From contig DATLAJ010000132.1 in NCBI GenBank assembly GCA_035527515.1, positions 10,486 through 74,485 of the forward strand: a stretch of 64,000 bases of DNA. Direction: 5' to 3'. Source of the stretch: a bacterium. Lineage in GTDB: Bacteria > B130-G9. Below are positions 50,013-59,566 of the stretch, in pieces; within the stretch, counting starts at the first letter, position 1; each line of letters opens with the position of its first letter. Made by a program: the position numbers and the translations under genes. The notes beneath the pieces were generated by a model. That model did no database searches, was not told the DNA's origin, and saw only the letters and a program-made list of their open reading frames with translations.

Positions 50013-51014
50013 TCATGAGACCTCCATGACCGCGGCGCCCTGTATCTTGCTCTGCTTCATCCGCAGCAGCGCGTCGTTTGCATCTTGAAGGGCGAACTTC
50101 TGCACCTCGGTGCGGATGGGTATCTCGTCGGCGAGCTTCAGGATGTCGATTGCGTCCTGTCGTGTGGCCGCCGTTACACTCCGGAGCGTCCTTTCGTTGT
50201 AGAGATACTTGTCGTAATCCATCTCGGGAATCGGGTTCATGTAGATGGAAGCCAGCGCCAACGTCCCGCCCTTCTCAAGCGACAAGAGTGCGTCGAGCGT
50301 GAGCGGGCCGCTCGGAGCGAAGTGGACCGCAGAATCGACCTTGGCGGGCGGCCTATCCCTGGAAGTGCCCGTCCAAGAGGCGCCCAGCTCTTGAGCGAGC
50401 CTGCGGTGTTCCTCCGACCTTGAGAAGACATAGACCTCGCAGCCCCAATGGACAGCAACCTGTATGGCGACGTGAGCCGAGGCGCCAAAACCGTAAAGCC
50501 CGAGCCGCTGGCCGGGCCTGATCTCACTCAGCCGCAACGCACGAAAACCGATCACGCCTGCACAGAGAAGCGGAGCGGCGCCTACGTGCGAAAAGCGGTC
50601 GGGAATTGCGTAGGCGAAGTCCTCGTCAACAACCATGAGCTCAGCGTAGCCCCCGTCAACGTCAAATCCCGTGAACAGCGCCTTCTCGCAGAGATTCTCC
50701 TTCCCAGAAATGCAGAACTTGCACTTGCCGCACGTCCGATATAGCCACGGGACGCCGACCCGCTGGCCTAGTTTGAACCTGCCCGCTCCCTCGCCTCGTT
50801 TGTCAACCAAGCCGACTATCTCATGGCCGATAACGCGTGGAAGCCCGGGGACTACGAGCTCGCCCTCGACCTCGTGCAGGTCTGTATGACACAGGCCGCA
50901 GGCCAGAACTTTGAGCCGAATCTGCCCCGGGCCTGGCTCAGGGTCAGGAAGGTCAGTATAAACAAGAGGTCTTTCTTCAATAGGTTTTGGCTCCCTGAGC
51001 AACATCGCTCTCAT
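50013..51014 (-). CDS. Zinc-dependent alcohol dehydrogenase, medium-chain family
   Basis: The 333-residue MDR enzyme keeps the catalytic zinc ligands Cys42 (GLCHTDLHEVEG) and His64-Glu65 (GHEIVG). It also has the structural zinc loop (CGKCKFCISGKENLC) and an NAD(P) fold region (GLYGFGASAHVAIQVAVHWG). Sequence style is that of the AdhA/'zinc-binding alcohol dehydrogenase' group that oxidises alcohols or reduces aldehydes. The dinucleotide motif is GFGASA rather than GLGGLG. AAGGAG precedes the ATG ideally. Likely first gene of a two-gene unit with the hydrolase at 47834. Confidence 0.92.
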   Translation of the reverse strand: MRAMLLREPKPIEERPLVYTDLPDPEPGPGQIRLKVLACGLCHTDLHEVEGELVVPGLPRVIGHEIVGLVDKRGEGAGRFKLGQRVGVPWLYRTCGKCKFCISGKENLCEKALFTGFDVDGGYAELMVVDEDFAYAIPDRFSHVGAAPLLCAGVIGFRALRLSEIRPGQRLGLYGFGASAHVAIQVAVHWGCEVYVFSRSEEHRRLAQELGASWTGTSRDRPPAKVDSAVHFAPSGPLTLDALLSLEKGGTLALASIYMNPIPEMDYDKYLYNERTLRSVTAATRQDAIDILKLADEIPIRTEVQKFALQDANDALLRMKQSKIQGAAVMEVS

Positions 51015-51391
51015 CGCAATCTCCTTCGATGTGTTGTCCAGCTCGTGTACGGCCGTCTTCGCAAGTCTTTTGGGGTTTTACCACAAAGAAGCACGCGAAC
51101 ACAGACAGATGGACCCGCTGAGGTTCTCTTTCTCCATTCCTGCTGATGTTTTCCCTCCCCAGAATCCTCATCCGAACGGGAAGGAGGGGATGTGTGCGGC
51201 TGCTCCAATTCCCCCGAATGAAGAGACTGTCCAATAAGTCCGTTTTGCCTATGTAGGGGCGATTCACGAATCGCCCTGGTCTGATCCGATCGGGCGCGTT
51301 AAGGGCGGTTCGTGAACCGCCCCTACACGACGTCGATGTCGTTCTATAGCCACATTGGGGACGGCAGGTCCGGCGGCGATGCGCCTCCCCA
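51015..51391. other. Intergenic region with an inverted-repeat element
   Basis: No gene supported. It holds the 76-base inverted-repeat element (51252-51327) and the upstream control region of the alcohol dehydrogenase, where no convincing promoter pair is evident. Confidence 0.5.
51252..51327. repeat. Short inverted-repeat element
   Basis: The left end TGTAGGGGCGATTCACGAAT and right end (51302-51327, ending CCGCCCCTACA) are inverted copies differing at a few positions. Each arm is itself nearly palindromic (GGCGATTCACGAATCGCC type; GGCGGTTCGTGAACCGCC type). Noncoding, REP/MITE-like; similar to a unit in the cluster at 22465-22640. Confidence 0.75.
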
Positions 51392-54300
51392 TCACTTCCC
51401 GTTCTGGCGCTCTTCGCCGGAAGAGCTGACGAGGTCGCGGAGCACCTTGGCGACGCCCTTCCTGATGTTATAGACCTGCAAGGGCTGCACGCTCGGGTTG
51501 GACAGGTCTCCATGGACACAGAAATAGACTGGGACGATCGTCTTGTTGTGCAGAGTTATGACCGGCCCGACAAAGGGTATCTTGTGCGCAATGTTCCCCA
51601 TAGTCGGCATCAAGAAAACGCCGATGGTCGCCTCGATCGTCCCGCTCATCAGGTCAACGTCGCAGACCCCGGTCATCTTCATCGAGCTGGCATCAACGAC
51701 GAGGTCGCGGGTAGATAGAACGCCGTCGTCGAGCGTTGCCGAGCATTTCAGAAGTTTGTATGGCGTGCCCAAGGTCACGAAGTCCCTGAAGTCCATCTTG
51801 AACACTTTGAAGATGTCCATTAGCGAGAATATCTTGGAGAGTATTCCGAATCTCTTGATGACGCCGTCCCTCGATTTCAGATCGAACCGTCCCCTGGCGA
51901 AGTTCAGAAGCTCGTCTGCGTTGCTTCCACAGCCTTGAAATTGCCCCGAGACCCTCGCCCTGCCGGTCGCAAGAACCTTGCTTATGCCCAAGAGCTTAAG
52001 GAGCTCCTCGAGCTTGACGTCTTTCATCTTGAAATCGGTTTCAAACGACAGGCCGCACTCTGATAGGAACTGCGACACGAGGTTTGCAGTTAGCGTTCCA
52101 TGACAGAAGTTCGCCTTGAAATCCTCGATCTTCATGACGCCATTCCTGACCGGCGCCGTCAGATCAATCCCCCCAAAATCACGCTCACCGACGGAGAAAT
52201 CATCGACGCTTAGCGAGGCATCCACCGTTCCACGCCCAATGAAGGGTAGGCTCTGGAGCTGCCCAAGGTCGCCGGGTGGTGCCAAAGGCGCGGTCACGGA
52301 GGTCGCCGGGGCCTTCTCGGCCGTCTTGGCCCCTGCTCTAGACAAGGCGTGCAAAAAATCCTCGGTATTGAGCCTCGGCGACTTGATCCTCACTTGGAGG
52401 ACGTTCTCTGTGAAATTGGCGCGGGCGTCGAGCGACGCCTGCGACTGGCCGATCTTGACGGTCAAGCTCTCAACGGACAAAAGACCCGGCGAAAGGTGGA
52501 GAGAGCCGCTTATGTCAGTGAATCGCAGGCCTGCCCGCACCAATCCGAGACCGACCGCGTTTGCGCGCAGTCGCGAGTAGATTGCGGCGCCGTTAGGGAT
52601 TTTTGGTCCGAGCTCGCCCTTGACACTTAGGATGAACTCGCCCGCGGCCGCGTTGGGGTCGAGTGCGTGCAAAAGCCGCGATACGTCGGCCATTCTGACC
52701 GGGTCGCCCTCGACCTCGAACTCAAGCCGAGGTTGTGCAAAATCAGCTGCGCCCCCAGTGATTTTCAGCTCCGACGAGCCAACCTGCACACTGCCTCTTA
52801 ACTTGCTGAGGCGAGCGAGCTTTTCAAGCTTCGCAGCGAGCGAGACCGCGAGCTTCGCGCGCTCAGGGTCGAGGCAGATGTCCCCCCATGAGACCTGGCC
52901 CCGGGGCGAAACGTGCACATCAAGGGCAAGGTCATCTAGGACTCCCTGGGCATCAAGCTGGACTTCTGGGAACTCTGTGCAAGACAGTTCCTCGAGAAAA
53001 GTGGGGCCGAAGAGTGTCCTTAGATCAGAAAGCAGCGGTTTGGCCGAGAGGTGCACACGAACAGCAGTTTTTCTCCATTGCTCGGGTGCAAAGGCAGCCA
53101 CGAGAGGTCCCTCCGCCTGCCCCGCGAGCTCAAAGTCGCTCTGTCCGAGCGCACCTGTGAGTCGCTCTATGTGAAGTTTGTCTTCGGCGAGCGCGATCTT
53201 GCCCGAGAGACGGGACAGGGCGAGGGGTAAGTCTCGATGCAACACCTGCATGTCCTTGATCGCAACCGAGCCTCCGAATCTTACCTCTTGCGGCTTAGCC
53301 AGCGGGAAGTTCGCAGTCGCCTCAATCTTGGCCTTCCCGGATGTAAAATCGAGCTCTTTGGCCGCACTTCTAAGCCTGTCAGGCATCATCTGGGCCGCAA
53401 GTAACTTTTTTATCGTCCCTCCATCTGTCGTCAAGACGAGACCAGCCTGGCACAAGTGCGACGATGGGCGTCGGTTGGGAGAGCCAGACTCTTCAGCCTG
53501 CACGCTTTCTGGAAAGGCCCTGAACCAGCCGGCAAGCTTGCCGGTCAGACCAGATTTGGGCAGGTTAGGGCAGAAGCTTGCGAGCTTGGAGACGTCCGTC
53601 TCGGCAAGGGACGCGGAGAGCTCCCACCCGGGCGAGCCGATGTGGGCGATTTTGCCGGAGCCTTGCACGACCACATCCCCGATGGCAACTTGCGCCTCGT
53701 CCCACGAGAGCTCTTCAAGGCCCTTTGTCGTTGCCGATGCCTGCACGAGGCAGCGCTCTCTCGCCTTCTTTCTGAACCATTCAGGATAGGCGATGTCATG
53801 CTCTGACAGGTCGGTCTTCAGCGAGAGGTTTAGCTTCTCGTAGCCGCCTTTTGCATTGGCCTCTATAACGGCAGCGGGGCCCCTGATAGAGAGCGAATCG
53901 AGGCCCGCCGCGTCCAGAAGCCTACGAACCAGCTGCTCGTTGGCGTGAACGCTTGCACCCGCCGAGAGCGAGGCCGAGGCAGAGAAGGGGTCAGCAATCT
54001 TCGCGGAGAGCCTGACAGCGGACTGGCCATTTAGGTTGGCAGAGGCATCAACCTCTGCCAATCGGGGAGAGAGCGTCGCCTCGGCCCTTAATGCGTCGAT
54101 CGCAAGGTCGGGCGACCGCCACCGGGCGTTGCCTCCAGAGAGCGAGAGGCCTATCGTTCCGTCCCGAACGACCACATCGCCGGATAACTCGGCTAGCGCA
54201 AGGCTTTCATCGGCGGGAGAGACGGCCAGATCGCGGAGGATGCAATTGGCCGTGAGCAGATTCGGCACCAACGAGCTCGAATCGGCCATATCGCCCGCCC

Positions 54301-55501
54301 TGCCCGCCAAGTGGGCTTTTAGGTCGCGCAGCTCGCCCGAGATAGCCATCGCTCGGATTCTGCTCGTAGCGTTCGGCGGCAGCAGCCCAGCTGGCAGAAG
54401 GTCTAGGACCGTCGCGATGGGCAGCCTGGGCCCGCTGAAGGTGCACTCGATCGTGGCATCGCTGGAGCCCGGGCCTACGAGCTTGAATCTGCCAGTAAAC
54501 TCGCTGTCGTCCACAACCACCGAGTAATGCTGAGCGACGAGGGCCGCCCCGTCGGCCTTCGCCAGGAACGAAAAATTGAGATTGTGCGCAGCACCCTTGC
54601 TCGACAAGCTGTGGTCGAGCGCGAGGCGCCGAACCAGCAGGTTACCTCTTAAGGACGTGTCGCCGTTGCGTTGAACATCGAAGGTCAGATCGAGGTGCGA
54701 GCTGCCTGAAATGCCGGCGGCACAGACATCGGGCGGAAGATATGTCTGAAAAAAAGAACACGGAACAGCGCGAGCGCTCACGTCTCCTGACAGACCGAAG
54801 GGCAGCAGTTGAGCGTTCTTGCGTGGCCCCGAGGGATCAATCCGAAGTTGAGCCCGGACAGAGCCTGAGGCGGCACGCTTCCCTTGGACCTGGCACCTGG
54901 CGCTCACTTGGAAAGGAACGTCGCAGTTCATGCCGCTTAAAGCAGCCTCGATGTCGTTGAGCGTAATCCTGATTGTTGCGGGTGATGCGACAGAGCGGTC
55001 AAGGAAGGTCAGGCGCCCGCCACTGATGGTGACATCGAGGCTTTCTGGAAGCATATCCGTGGACTTCAGAAAGCTGAATGGGCTGCTCGACTCTACTGCG
55101 GCGGAAGGGCTTTTCGCACTGACATTGGACTGCCAAGGCAGAACGGCGAGAATCTGTGGACCATATACGTGGACCTCCTCAACCCTGATCTTCCCGAAAA
55201 GCAGCGGGAGAACGTCCAGATCGATCCTGGCCTTTGGCACGGTGAGCTTTTCAAGCGGACCCGCTACTTCGGGAAGCTCTATGTCGCTAACGACGAAGCT
55301 TATGTCCGGCAAGATAGCAAACCGCCCGCTCTTGATCGTCACCGGTGAGCCAATGCCCGAAGAGAGGCCGTCTGCCAGCAACTGGGCATATCTGTCAAGG
55401 TTCACGAGATGAGGCGCCACGAGAGCCGCTGCGAGCAGGAGAACGGCCGCGACGGCAAGCCCGATAAGCAGCCTCTTGTGTCTGAAAACCAAAGAACGCA
55501 T
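51392..55501 (-). CDS. AsmA-family envelope protein
   Basis: This 1369-residue protein has one N-terminal membrane anchor (LLIGLAVAAVLLLAAALVAP) followed by a very long beta-rich periplasmic region. AsmA/YhdP-like features are the start VNLDRYAQLLADGLSSGIGS then PVTIKSGRFAILPDIS, repeated strand pairs such as VEEVHVYGPQILAV, and a C-terminal AsmA-like domain. The C-terminal domain shows GRARVSGQFQGCGSNADELL, GVIKRFGILSKIFS and ATIGVFLMPTMGNIAHKIPF. Members form hydrophobic grooves thought to carry phospholipid between membranes or influence outer-membrane assembly, supporting a double-membrane cell. GGGGAG precedes the ATG. It follows the Bat genes after 75 bases. Confidence 0.85.
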   Translation of the reverse strand: MRSLVFRHKRLLIGLAVAAVLLLAAALVAPHLVNLDRYAQLLADGLSSGIGSPVTIKSGRFAILPDISFVVSDIELPEVAGPLEKLTVPKARIDLDVLPLLFGKIRVEEVHVYGPQILAVLPWQSNVSAKSPSAAVESSSPFSFLKSTDMLPESLDVTISGGRLTFLDRSVASPATIRITLNDIEAALSGMNCDVPFQVSARCQVQGKRAASGSVRAQLRIDPSGPRKNAQLLPFGLSGDVSARAVPCSFFQTYLPPDVCAAGISGSSHLDLTFDVQRNGDTSLRGNLLVRRLALDHSLSSKGAAHNLNFSFLAKADGAALVAQHYSVVVDDSEFTGRFKLVGPGSSDATIECTFSGPRLPIATVLDLLPAGLLPPNATSRIRAMAISGELRDLKAHLAGRAGDMADSSSLVPNLLTANCILRDLAVSPADESLALAELSGDVVVRDGTIGLSLSGGNARWRSPDLAIDALRAEATLSPRLAEVDASANLNGQSAVRLSAKIADPFSASASLSAGASVHANEQLVRRLLDAAGLDSLSIRGPAAVIEANAKGGYEKLNLSLKTDLSEHDIAYPEWFRKKARERCLVQASATTKGLEELSWDEAQVAIGDVVVQGSGKIAHIGSPGWELSASLAETDVSKLASFCPNLPKSGLTGKLAGWFRAFPESVQAEESGSPNRRPSSHLCQAGLVLTTDGGTIKKLLAAQMMPDRLRSAAKELDFTSGKAKIEATANFPLAKPQEVRFGGSVAIKDMQVLHRDLPLALSRLSGKIALAEDKLHIERLTGALGQSDFELAGQAEGPLVAAFAPEQWRKTAVRVHLSAKPLLSDLRTLFGPTFLEELSCTEFPEVQLDAQGVLDDLALDVHVSPRGQVSWGDICLDPERAKLAVSLAAKLEKLARLSKLRGSVQVGSSELKITGGAADFAQPRLEFEVEGDPVRMADVSRLLHALDPNAAAGEFILSVKGELGPKIPNGAAIYSRLRANAVGLGLVRAGLRFTDISGSLHLSPGLLSVESLTVKIGQSQASLDARANFTENVLQVRIKSPRLNTEDFLHALSRAGAKTAEKAPATSVTAPLAPPGDLGQLQSLPFIGRGTVDASLSVDDFSVGERDFGGIDLTAPVRNGVMKIEDFKANFCHGTLTANLVSQFLSECGLSFETDFKMKDVKLEELLKLLGISKVLATGRARVSGQFQGCGSNADELLNFARGRFDLKSRDGVIKRFGILSKIFSLMDIFKVFKMDFRDFVTLGTPYKLLKCSATLDDGVLSTRDLVVDASSMKMTGVCDVDLMSGTIEATIGVFLMPTMGNIAHKIPFVGPVITLHNKTIVPVYFCVHGDLSNPSVQPLQVYNIRKGVAKVLRDLVSSSGEERQNGK

Positions 55502-55576
55502 GGCGCTCTCCCCGTTAACTGGCGCCGATCAGCCCAGCGGGCGCATCACCGGTCATGCCGAAGATATTAGCGAGCT

Positions 55577-56056
55577 TCACTGGCGACTCTCAGGTAGTTT
55601 GCTTGGCCTGTCGCCGATAATGATAAGGATGACGAGGTCTATGACGGAGGCTGCCTGCGCCACACAGAGCGCAACGAGCGTGTATATGACTTTTCGGCTC
55701 ACGAGGAACGAGAGGGTTTGATACAAGCTGGCCATACCGTCGGAGTAGCCTCTCATGGACAACGGGAGCTGCGTCTGGAACGGCACTGAGAGAAATGTGA
55801 TGACGCCGGCGAGAATGAAACCCAGAAGATAGATGGCGCCTCGAGCGGGCCGGCCGATTCGGAAGTGCCCACCGCCCGGCAGGAACAGGCCGGCAACGAT
55901 GGCGGAGATGCTTCTGGAGGTGCCCAACCCTGGCCCATGCTTAGCGCGCGCAGTCTGCCTCGGGTTGCGAGCTTCTGCGGACGGTAACTGCTGCCTGTCT
56001 TCCTTCTGCTGTGCCCGGCCATCGCGGCTCGTGCCGTTGTGGTGCTGCGTTGGCAT
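55577..56056 (-). CDS. Small membrane protein, unknown
   Basis: A 159-residue protein. The N-terminal 50 residues are polar and low-complexity (PTQHHNGTSRDGRAQQKED). Then follow spans with a FLPGGGHFRIGRPARGAIYL motif, reminiscent of the 'PG.GH...G' turn in TM2/DUF6677-like small membrane proteins, and two further spans. The ATG at 56056 has AAGGAG 9 bases upstream, better than the earlier ATG at 56116, which would overlap batE. Same strand and 26 bases after batE, so it is part of that operon. Confidence 0.65.
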   Translation of the reverse strand: MPTQHHNGTSRDGRAQQKEDRQQLPSAEARNPRQTARAKHGPGLGTSRSISAIVAGLFLPGGGHFRIGRPARGAIYLLGFILAGVITFLSVPFQTQLPLSMRGYSDGMASLYQTLSFLVSRKVIYTLVALCVAQAASVIDLVILIIIGDRPSKLPESRQ

Positions 56057-56082
56057 AGTGATGCTCCTTGGCAAGCTTATGA

Positions 56083-56937
56083 TTAAATGGTCTCGACCGA
56101 CTTCTGGGGCACCCATCCTGTTAGGCCGGACTGGATGCTGATCTGATACCAGTTGTCCACCTTGTTGCGGACGCGGACCTCTGTCCCGCTGTGCAGTTCA
56201 AAAACCTTGGCGAACTCGTCTCTTGGGCCGCTTCTGGCCTTGACGAGGTCAGAGACGACTATGCCGTAGTTGTGATTGCTAAATGAGTGAGCTTTGATCC
56301 CTGTGTTTATCCCACAGAAGAGCACTAAGATGAGAAATATCACGGCTATGCGTAGGATGATCTTCCGAGTCTTATCGCGACCTGCGCGAGCCTCCATGCC
56401 TCTTGGCTTTCCCTTCAGAATCACGAATGCAATCAAAAGCGCCATGAACGCAACGTAAAGCGAAAGTGATACTATCGTCCACTCGTTGACGTTGAAGAGC
56501 GAGTAGATGTCCAAGAGCATCTGGGCCAGGATGTTGTGGTGCGGTGGCTCGATCTTGTCAACAATGCTGGAGCGGGCGAGGCTTAAATTGTGCGCTATCG
56601 ATGCATCACGAGGCGCGAGCCTCCTCGCCTTTTCGTAGTTCAGTATGGCGTGTCCGAAATCCCTCATTCTGAAGTAGCAGTTTCCGAGGTTGTAGAAGAG
56701 GTCCGGGTTCTGGCATCTGGTTAGGGCCGCAGCGAGGAACCTGTCCTTTGCGCCGGCGAAATCGTCCTGCTCATAATGGCTGCACGCGTCGTTGTAAAGC
56801 TCGATCACGACTGCGGGATCGAACTGCGTCCGAGCAGGCAGCAGGGCAGGGCAGGCCACCGAGATGACAAAGACAATCAGCATCACAACCAACGACCGTC
56901 GGGCGGCAGACTGTCCGGCACTGCGGGGTGACATCAT
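56083..56937 (-). CDS. batE: BatE-like protein: TPR, membrane and SH3 domains
   Basis: The 284-residue product has a signal, TPR repeats (VIELYNDACSHYEQDDFAGA, DLFYNLGNCYFRMRDFGHAI), and two spans (VSLSLYVAFMALLIAFVILK; IILRIAVIFLILVLFCGIN). It ends in a bacterial SH3 domain (VVSDLVKARSGPRDEFAKVF, ending WVPQKSVET). This order is typical of BatE in Bacteroides-aerotolerance loci. Its ATG overlaps the batD stop as ATGA (56934-56937). The Bat group is thought to form an envelope complex handling stress or protein quality; its biochemistry is unsettled. Confidence 0.82.
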   Translation of the reverse strand: MMSPRSAGQSAARRSLVVMLIVFVISVACPALLPARTQFDPAVVIELYNDACSHYEQDDFAGAKDRFLAAALTRCQNPDLFYNLGNCYFRMRDFGHAILNYEKARRLAPRDASIAHNLSLARSSIVDKIEPPHHNILAQMLLDIYSLFNVNEWTIVSLSLYVAFMALLIAFVILKGKPRGMEARAGRDKTRKIILRIAVIFLILVLFCGINTGIKAHSFSNHNYGIVVSDLVKARSGPRDEFAKVFELHSGTEVRVRNKVDNWYQISIQSGLTGWVPQKSVETI

Positions 56938-58781
56938 TGCGAGCGTTGCTCCGTCTCTTTCTTTGGCGCAGCGCGATGGAGTATCGAGAGCGTCTCCTCA
57001 ACTCTTGATAGGACGTCCTGCATCTCCTGCGTCGAGCTTTTCTGCGCGGAGAAGCGATAGAAGTCGCAGACCTCCATGCACTCCGAGGCGAGCTTGGCGG
57101 CGTGTTTGCCCGCGTTGGAGTCGCCGATTATGGCGCCCACGGTCATCGCCGAGATGCCCGGCGCCGGCACGTCGAACTTGTCGGCTACGTAGTCAATGAG
57201 TGATTTGGCAAGCTGAGAATAGAACTCCTGAGGCGCATCAGAGTCCATGTGGGATTTCGCCCTTGCAAGCCCCCGGACGGCCTTCTTCCAGGCGCCGCGG
57301 ACCTTGGTATCGCCCAAGACCTTCTCAACGACCACGTCTTTGGCGCAGAGGACCAGAAGCAGAACCGCAGGCAACAAGATGACGAGCAGTGCCGAGGTCC
57401 GCTTGTAGAGGTCCTGCCGGAAATCCTCAAAACGTGTCATCTTGGGCTTGATGTAGTCGATATCGGCGCCGGTCTGCCTAACGTCGGTTCTCTTTAGGAG
57501 GCCGCCAAGCGGCGTTGCGGGAGTTTTGGACAGGCTTCCGGTAACCTCGACCTTGATTGGTTGAGTCTTGAGTGTTTTGTATTTGGATGATTGCAGGTCG
57601 AAAAATGAGAACTCGGCCGGCGGGATTGTGTGCGACCCTGGTTTTCTCGCAACCATGACGAACTCGAACGATTTCGACCCGGAGATTGTGGACTTCTTGT
57701 TATCGACCGTTTCCTTCACGTTCGGCTCATAGATGTCGAAGTTCTCGAGCTCGGGCTTCGGGACCTGCTGAATAGTCTTCACGTTTCCCGTGCCCCATAT
57801 TCTGATCCTGAGCGTCACGGGCTTGCCGAGCTGGACGCTTCTCTTGTCAATGGTGGAGCTCAGAGAGAACTGGCCGACTGCCCCGTGAAACGTCGCGGGT
57901 GCGCCGTTTGGGAGAGCCTTCACAGTAATATCAATCGGCTTCGTCTTCAGATGCCGAGGCCGCTGCCGGTCGAGATTGCGGAACGAGAACGTTGGCGAGA
58001 AGAACGTATCGACAGAACAAATAAGCGACCCCGGCCCGATGGTCTGCACGCCTGTGTTGGTGGGAAACAGAGCGGTCGTTATCTCCTCTACTCTGTAACG
58101 CCTGCCTCGGACCACAGCGGTATATGATTTTTTGCCCTGAATATCCTCCTTCCAGAAGTTCGTGCACGGCGGTGGAGTGTAGTCGGCCGAGGCAAGGTTG
58201 AATCTTGTGAAGAGCTTGAATTTCAAAGTAACTTGCTCCCCAAGGAACACCGTAGTCTTGTCAACTGAAGTTTCGATGAAAATATCCTGATCAGCCGTCG
58301 TCTCTTGCTCCGGCTCGAATGCCGCACCGCGATTCCGCGCCCAAGGCTGAGTCGGCTGTGTGCGCTGCCTCGGTTTCGCCTGGCGCCCCAGGACCTCAAT
58401 CTGTATCGGCTTCGTCCTGATGGTTCTGGAGCCGGCTTTTGCGCGTATCGGGGGAATCTTCAGGACGCCGACTCGCTCCGGCTGGAGAACGTAGCGGTAA
58501 GTAGTGCTCGACTCGATCTGCATGTTGATGATGGTCATGCTCCGGGACTGCGACTGGGACACGATCGAGAAATCGTCCGAGATGTCCGGAAGGTCCGGTT
58601 CGCCGTCGATGCCCTGGGCTGCAACAATGAGTGTGATCTCATCGTCGATGAAGACAGAGGCTCTATCAACTGACGCCTCAATGGACGCCCCGCCAGCGAA
58701 AGCCGAGGCGCACAGAGCGGCGAGAATGGCCATTGTGAACGCGAATGCCCTGGTGCGGGATGCCAAACTGAGACCTAACAT
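56934..58781 (-). CDS. batD: BatD protein
   Basis: A 615-residue protein with a signal (AFTMAILAALCASAFAGG) and several Ig-like beta domains. BatD signatures are IEASVDRASVFIDDEITLIV, DDFSIVSQSQSRSMTIINMQ, FIETSVDKTTVFLGEQVTLK and LRIRIWGTGNVKTI. A C-terminal span (LLVILLPAVLLLVLCA) and cytoplasmic helical tail follow. In Bat loci BatD is the large membrane-anchored partner of the VWA proteins. The gap to batC is one base and the overlap with batE is 4 bases, so the operon is tight. The end carries a helical DUF-type region (AKLASECMEVCDFYRFS). Confidence 0.9.
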   Translation of the reverse strand: MLGLSLASRTRAFAFTMAILAALCASAFAGGASIEASVDRASVFIDDEITLIVAAQGIDGEPDLPDISDDFSIVSQSQSRSMTIINMQIESSTTYRYVLQPERVGVLKIPPIRAKAGSRTIRTKPIQIEVLGRQAKPRQRTQPTQPWARNRGAAFEPEQETTADQDIFIETSVDKTTVFLGEQVTLKFKLFTRFNLASADYTPPPCTNFWKEDIQGKKSYTAVVRGRRYRVEEITTALFPTNTGVQTIGPGSLICSVDTFFSPTFSFRNLDRQRPRHLKTKPIDITVKALPNGAPATFHGAVGQFSLSSTIDKRSVQLGKPVTLRIRIWGTGNVKTIQQVPKPELENFDIYEPNVKETVDNKKSTISGSKSFEFVMVARKPGSHTIPPAEFSFFDLQSSKYKTLKTQPIKVEVTGSLSKTPATPLGGLLKRTDVRQTGADIDYIKPKMTRFEDFRQDLYKRTSALLVILLPAVLLLVLCAKDVVVEKVLGDTKVRGAWKKAVRGLARAKSHMDSDAPQEFYSQLAKSLIDYVADKFDVPAPGISAMTVGAIIGDSNAGKHAAKLASECMEVCDFYRFSAQKSSTQEMQDVLSRVEETLSILHRAAPKKETEQRSQ

Positions 58782-58782
58782 C

Positions 58783-59517
58783 CTACCAGTTCTTCTCCAC
58801 GGAATAAGAGCGCGACTTGGGCTGATGCAGATTTCTCTCCACCTGCTGCTCCTGCTGTTTTAACGCCGCCAATATCTGCTGTATCTGGTCCTTGGTTAGC
58901 TGCTGAGGCTTTTGTGGTTTCTCTTGAGCTTGCTCGTTCTCTTTACGCTGAGCCTGCTTGTCCTCTTGCTGCTTTGGCTTCTCGCCCTTCTGCTGGCTCT
59001 GGTCCTTTTGGTCCTGTTTATCCTTCTTGTCGTTATCCTGCTGTTTCTTGTCTTGTTTCTGCTTCTGCTGTTTGGCACGAAGCGCAAGCTCGAGGTTATA
59101 TCGCGACTCGGCATCGTCAGGGTCGAGCAAGAGCGCCTCGGTATAAGCATCAATCGCGCCCTTGATATCGCCCGCTTTCAATGAGGCGTTGCCCATGTTG
59201 TAGGTCGCGGACTGCGCAAGCGACCTCGGCGCATCCAAAGACGCGGTCTTGTAGCCAGCCCTCGCGTCCTCGAACTGCCCCTTTTTGTAAAGCACGTTGC
59301 CCATGTTGTATTGCAGCTTAGGCGAGTTGGGCATCCCCACCTGTGCCGCAGTGATCTTTGCCAGCGCCTCGTCCAGCTTGTTCTCGTTGTAAAGCTTTAT
59401 GGCGTTCTCAGCATCCTGGGATGCGCTATCCTTCCACGAGAGCGCGGCCAGGCTCATCCAGACTCCGGCCACAACCAGGACCACCAAGCATTTAGTCATT
59501 AAGTGCTGCATGACCAC
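58783..59517 (-). CDS. batC: BatC-like TPR protein with Gln/Lys-rich tail
   Basis: This 244-residue protein has an N-terminal hydrophobic export or anchor segment (CLVVLVVAGVWMSLAALSW), three TPR units (ALAKITAAQVGMPNSPKLQY; NMGNVLYKKGQFEDARAGYK; AIDAYTEALLLDPDDAESRY), and a long Lys/Gln/Asp/Glu-rich coil (KQQKQKQDKKQQDNDKKDKQ onward). It ends LLQQEQQ-like, with a short conserved tail. This build is standard for BatC. The start is read as GTG 59517; ATGs at 59511 and 59499 are alternatives. The repetitive AAG/CAG codons make this region prone to length change. Confidence 0.82.
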   Translation of the reverse strand: MVMQHLMTKCLVVLVVAGVWMSLAALSWKDSASQDAENAIKLYNENKLDEALAKITAAQVGMPNSPKLQYNMGNVLYKKGQFEDARAGYKTASLDAPRSLAQSATYNMGNASLKAGDIKGAIDAYTEALLLDPDDAESRYNLELALRAKQQKQKQDKKQQDNDKKDKQDQKDQSQQKGEKPKQQEDKQAQRKENEQAQEKPQKPQQLTKDQIQQILAALKQQEQQVERNLHQPKSRSYSVEKNW

Positions 59518-59566
59518 TTCATCTTAATTGTCTCTTTCAACCTTGCACTTTAAGGCTCGATCGCCC

